Below are positions 61,639 through 64,000 of a DNA stretch of 64,000 bases, in pieces. Both the position numbers and the translations under genes were made by a program. Location of the stretch: assembly GCF_002008365.1 (NCBI RefSeq), contig NZ_MRDL01000003.1, forward strand, positions 1-64,000, read 5' to 3'. How positions within the stretch are numbered: position 1 is the first letter of the stretch; every line of letters starts with the position of its first letter. Origin of the DNA: Rhizobium leguminosarum bv. viciae USDA 2370 (GTDB lineage: Bacteria; Pseudomonadota; Alphaproteobacteria; Rhizobiales; Rhizobiaceae). Below the pieces are notes generated by a model that did no database searches, was not told the DNA's origin, and worked only from the letters and a program-made list of their open reading frames with translations.

Positions 61639-62733
61639 ATGTCCGATCTTGGTTGGAATCCCCTGCATGGCGTGCCCTCCTATCCCGCGGAGCGCTACGC
61701 CGTCCTTGCCGACAGAATCGGCGACATCTTGCGCAGCCGCAACGATATATTGCTGGTGCAGGCCGAGGCGGTGGTGGCGCTGGAGGCGGCTGCCGTCAGC
61801 CTTGCGCGCCCCGGCCTCACAGCACTCAACATCGTCACCAGCCTCTATGGCGGCTGGTTCGGGCAATGGCTGCGGCGGGGCGGTGCGACGGTCGCCGATA
61901 TCGTCGCCGAACCGGGCCTGCCGATCGAGATCGAAGCAGTCGCCAAAGCGCTCGACGCCGGTCCTCGCATCGATGTGCTCGCTCTCGTTCACGCGGAATC
62001 TGCAAGCGGCATCCTCAACCCCCTGCCCGAAATACTGGCGCTTGCCCGGGCCCGCGGCATCGTCACCATCGTCGATGCAGTGGCCTCGGTCGGCGGTCAT
62101 GGTTTCGAAGTCGACAATCTCGGCATCGACATTGCGGTTGTTGGCCCGCAAAAGGCGCTCGGCGGGCCTGCCGGCGTGTCCGCACTCTCGGTCAGCCACC
62201 GCGCCTGGGATCTGATCCTGACGGATGGCGCACCGTGCGATTCGATCTTGTCGTTGGCCGATCTGAAGACCTGGGTCGACAGCGGCCGACGCGGCCTGCC
62301 GGGAACGCCGGCGCCGCTGGAATTCTTCGCGCTGGAAACGGCGCTCGACCGCGTCGAGGCCGAAGGCCTGGAGAATATCGTCGCCCGCCATGCGCTGGCG
62401 GCATCGGCGACACGGGCGGGGCTTGCCGCGCTCGGCGCCCCGGACTGGGTACCGGCAGCAAGGGCTTCGAACCTGGTGACGGCGGTGCCGGTGCCGGAGG
62501 CACTGGCGCCTGCCGCGCTGATCGCAGCCGTCGGGCAGTTGGGAGTCGAGCTGACCGAAGGCGTCGGAACTGGGCCGGCCCGTCTCTTGCGGCTGAACCA
62601 CACGGGTCCGCGCGCCGCATTCCAGACGGTGCTCTCGAACGTCGTGGCGTATGGCGCGGCCCTCAGGCAGGCCGGCCATCCCTCGGATATATCAGCCGCT
62701 GCGGAGGCAATATCCGCAGCCTACAGCCGATGA
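61639..62733 (+). CDS. Class V aminotransferase (alanine-glyoxylate/serine type)
   Basis: This 364-residue PLP enzyme has the PLP lysine in VVGPQKALGGPAGV and the aspartate in TIVDAVASVGGHG. The family includes alanine-glyoxylate and pyridamine-pyruvate aminotransferases. It ends the island with the importer and probably deaminates an imported amine. The exact donor is unknown. Confidence 0.8.
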   Translation: MSDLGWNPLHGVPSYPAERYAVLADRIGDILRSRNDILLVQAEAVVALEAAAVSLARPGLTALNIVTSLYGGWFGQWLRRGGATVADIVAEPGLPIEIEAVAKALDAGPRIDVLALVHAESASGILNPLPEILALARARGIVTIVDAVASVGGHGFEVDNLGIDIAVVGPQKALGGPAGVSALSVSHRAWDLILTDGAPCDSILSLADLKTWVDSGRRGLPGTPAPLEFFALETALDRVEAEGLENIVARHALAASATRAGLAALGAPDWVPAARASNLVTAVPVPEALAPAALIAAVGQLGVELTEGVGTGPARLLRLNHTGPRAAFQTVLSNVVAYGAALRQAGHPSDISAAAEAISAAYSR

Positions 62734-62798
62734 AAACCGTATTCGGCCCTTGATAATCATGGCTCATCAAGGCAGGAGAGTGGTATCGCGGAGACTTG

Positions 62799-63668
62799 GT
62801 GCAGATGACGAAATTGCTGGATGCGCAGGGCCTGGAGATTTCACATGAGGGGCATCGCACCCGCCTGAAATGGCACCGATTGCGCAAGCGGTTTGCCGAT
62901 CCGTTGTTCTCAGCCGAAGTGATGACGGAGGGATTTGCGTCAGGCGCCTCGATGGAGCTCGATCTGCGCGTGCGCGCCGATGGCGGTTTCGTCGTGCTGC
63001 ACGACGAGGACCTCGAAGGTGAAACGACCGGGCATGGACCGATCACCGAAAAGAGCATCGGCGACCTCGGCGATATCAGGATGCAGGAGGGCGACCGGCC
63101 GCTGATCCTCAGCGAGGATCTCGCCGCCATGATGCAATCGACGAATCCGGCCGCGCTGCTGCAATTCGATATGAAGGACGACTACGAGGCGATCGGCGCC
63201 AGGGGCATTGAGCATCTTGCCGAGCATTTCCGCGATATCGCCGCCTCGGTGATCGTCAGCGGCGACAGTCTCGATCTCATCGTCGCGGTCAAGGAGAAGC
63301 TCCCGCATCTGCTGCGTGGGATCGACCCCACCGACAAGCTCTACGATATCAGCAAGGCTCGCGGCTGGAAGGCGGTCGAGGCGGAATTGCGCGCCGACCT
63401 GCGCGGCCCGACGGAACCGGACACGATCTATCTCAATTGGCGGCTGATCCTTAATGCCGCCAATGAAGGTCTCGACATGATCGCGCTCTGCCAGGAGCAA
63501 GGCAAACGCGTCGATACCTGGACCTTCACCCTGAAGGATCCAGAGGCCGGCTTCAGTGATGAGGAATGGCTGAGCTTTTCGGCGCTGATGGCCCTGAAGC
63601 CGAATCAGATCACCACCGACGAGGCGCCGGCGACCGAACGCGCCTGGGAACGCCGCATAGCGGATTAA
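62799..63668 (+). CDS. Divergent glycerophosphodiester phosphodiesterase-like protein
   Basis: This 289-residue protein is read from GTG 62799, with GGAG five bases upstream; ATG 62805 is an alternative. It keeps GDPD-type blocks (GASMELDLRVRADGG, VVLHDEDLEGETTGHGPI, FDMKDD) with Glu, Asp, His and Lys. The N-terminal His-Arg-Gly is present only as WHRLRKR and PENT is absent. Catalysis is therefore uncertain, but the fold is clear. It is 65 bp after the aminotransferase gene. Confidence 0.72.
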   Translation: MQMTKLLDAQGLEISHEGHRTRLKWHRLRKRFADPLFSAEVMTEGFASGASMELDLRVRADGGFVVLHDEDLEGETTGHGPITEKSIGDLGDIRMQEGDRPLILSEDLAAMMQSTNPAALLQFDMKDDYEAIGARGIEHLAEHFRDIAASVIVSGDSLDLIVAVKEKLPHLLRGIDPTDKLYDISKARGWKAVEAELRADLRGPTEPDTIYLNWRLILNAANEGLDMIALCQEQGKRVDTWTFTLKDPEAGFSDEEWLSFSALMALKPNQITTDEAPATERAWERRIAD

Positions 63669-63796
63669 CCGGCGGGCGTCGGCGCATGGTGTCGAAAGAT
63701 ATGAGAGATTTTCGATAGCCTATTTCCGGGCTTGGCGCGTACTTTTTGCAATTTGCATCATTTTAAACTTCTGATGCTATCCATACCAGCAGACAA

Positions 63797-64000
63797 ATGT
63801 TGGTGTTCGAGATGCAAGTTGTTGATACTGAAGCAGTTACTCAGCAGGCAAATCCCAACTTACAAGAAGCGTGGCATCTTGGATGTACAGGCCATTCGCT
63901 TGAGGCACTCGCACTGGCCGGCGAAATCCTTGCTGATGCCAAGGCGCGGGGCGACGATCGGCTCGCCGCGCAATGCGACACCGACATTGCCTGGTACTGT
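63797..64000 (+). CDS. Unassigned protein, N-terminal fragment (possible TPR protein)
   Basis: The frame is open to the window edge, with in-frame ATGs at 63797 and 63812. The visible part is helical (EAWHLGCTGHSLEALALAGE, ILADAKARGDDRLAAQ, CDTDIAWYC) and has the spacing of a tetratricopeptide-like repeat. Such N-termini occur on GGDEF signalling proteins in rhizobia, but the GGDEF would lie outside the window, so this is only a guess. Confidence 0.45.
   Translation, partial: MLVFEMQVVDTEAVTQQANPNLQEAWHLGCTGHSLEALALAGEILADAKARGDDRLAAQCDTDIAWYC

Noticed and set aside
1..64000. tRNA, rRNA, CRISPR, IS elements, att sites or replication genes
   Set aside because: No cloverleaf, repeat-spacer array, transposase-like frame with inverted ends, integrase or RepABC-like sequence was recognised by reading.

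Overview
The window looks like a chromosome-arm or plasmid segment of a Rhizobium-type alphaproteobacterium (R. leguminosarum/etli group by general character). It has high GC with strong G/C bias at third codon positions, many ABC importers each with its own regulator, a LuxR solo of the plant-associated type, and a FixK/FnrN-like box. No rRNA, tRNA, CRISPR array, replication origin or insertion sequence was found. The exact species is an inference.

Layout. 1-568: start of a DegT-type aminotransferase and a frameshifted AraC-regulator relic. 662-8538: a LuxR solo between two proline iminopeptidase genes, the second leading into a complete oligopeptide-type ABC importer. Two near-identical 24-bp lux-box-like elements sit upstream of the two pip genes. 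8622-12581: a YghU-type glutathione transferase, a DUF1932 dehydrogenase, a universal stress protein behind a FixK-like box, and the CbpA/CbpM chaperone pair. 12595-14773: an overlapping minus-strand phospholipid cassette (CDP-alcohol phosphotransferase, acyltransferase, CdsA). 14974-22205: a BMP-type nucleoside or nucleobase importer with an amidase and a cytosine deaminase-like hydrolase. 22268-25263: an RraA-like protein and an SDR, a divergent LysR regulator, and MsrA.

25449-29422: an Fbp/polyamine-type ABC importer. 29442-38542 (minus): a LacI-controlled catabolic run with a ribose-type importer, phosphotriesterase-like hydrolase, GATase1-like protein, BtpA/SgcQ protein, TenA-like protein, ribokinase and inositol-monophosphatase-like enzyme. 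38798-46188: a second LacI regulator, divergent from a MalEFGK-type sugar operon with a sugar epimerase/isomerase and a Gfo/Idh/MocA dehydrogenase. 46292-46983: a Phd/VapC-like toxin-antitoxin pair.

46980-62733: an organosulfur-like island with two DszA/NtaA-type flavin monooxygenases, an SfnB-like and a DszC-like enzyme, a ribose-type ABC importer split across a divergent promoter, a Dpp-type importer and a class V aminotransferase. 62799-64000: a divergent glycerophosphodiesterase-like protein and the start of a protein I could not assign.

The common theme is scavenging. Seven complete ABC importers lie in 64 kb, most coupled to enzymes that would open or oxidise the imported compound and to a local regulator. 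The strongest candidates for undescribed biology are the LuxR-solo/pip/transporter locus with its paired operators, the LacI-controlled phosphotriesterase/BtpA/TenA operon, and the dsz-like island that lacks a visible desulfinase or flavin reductase.
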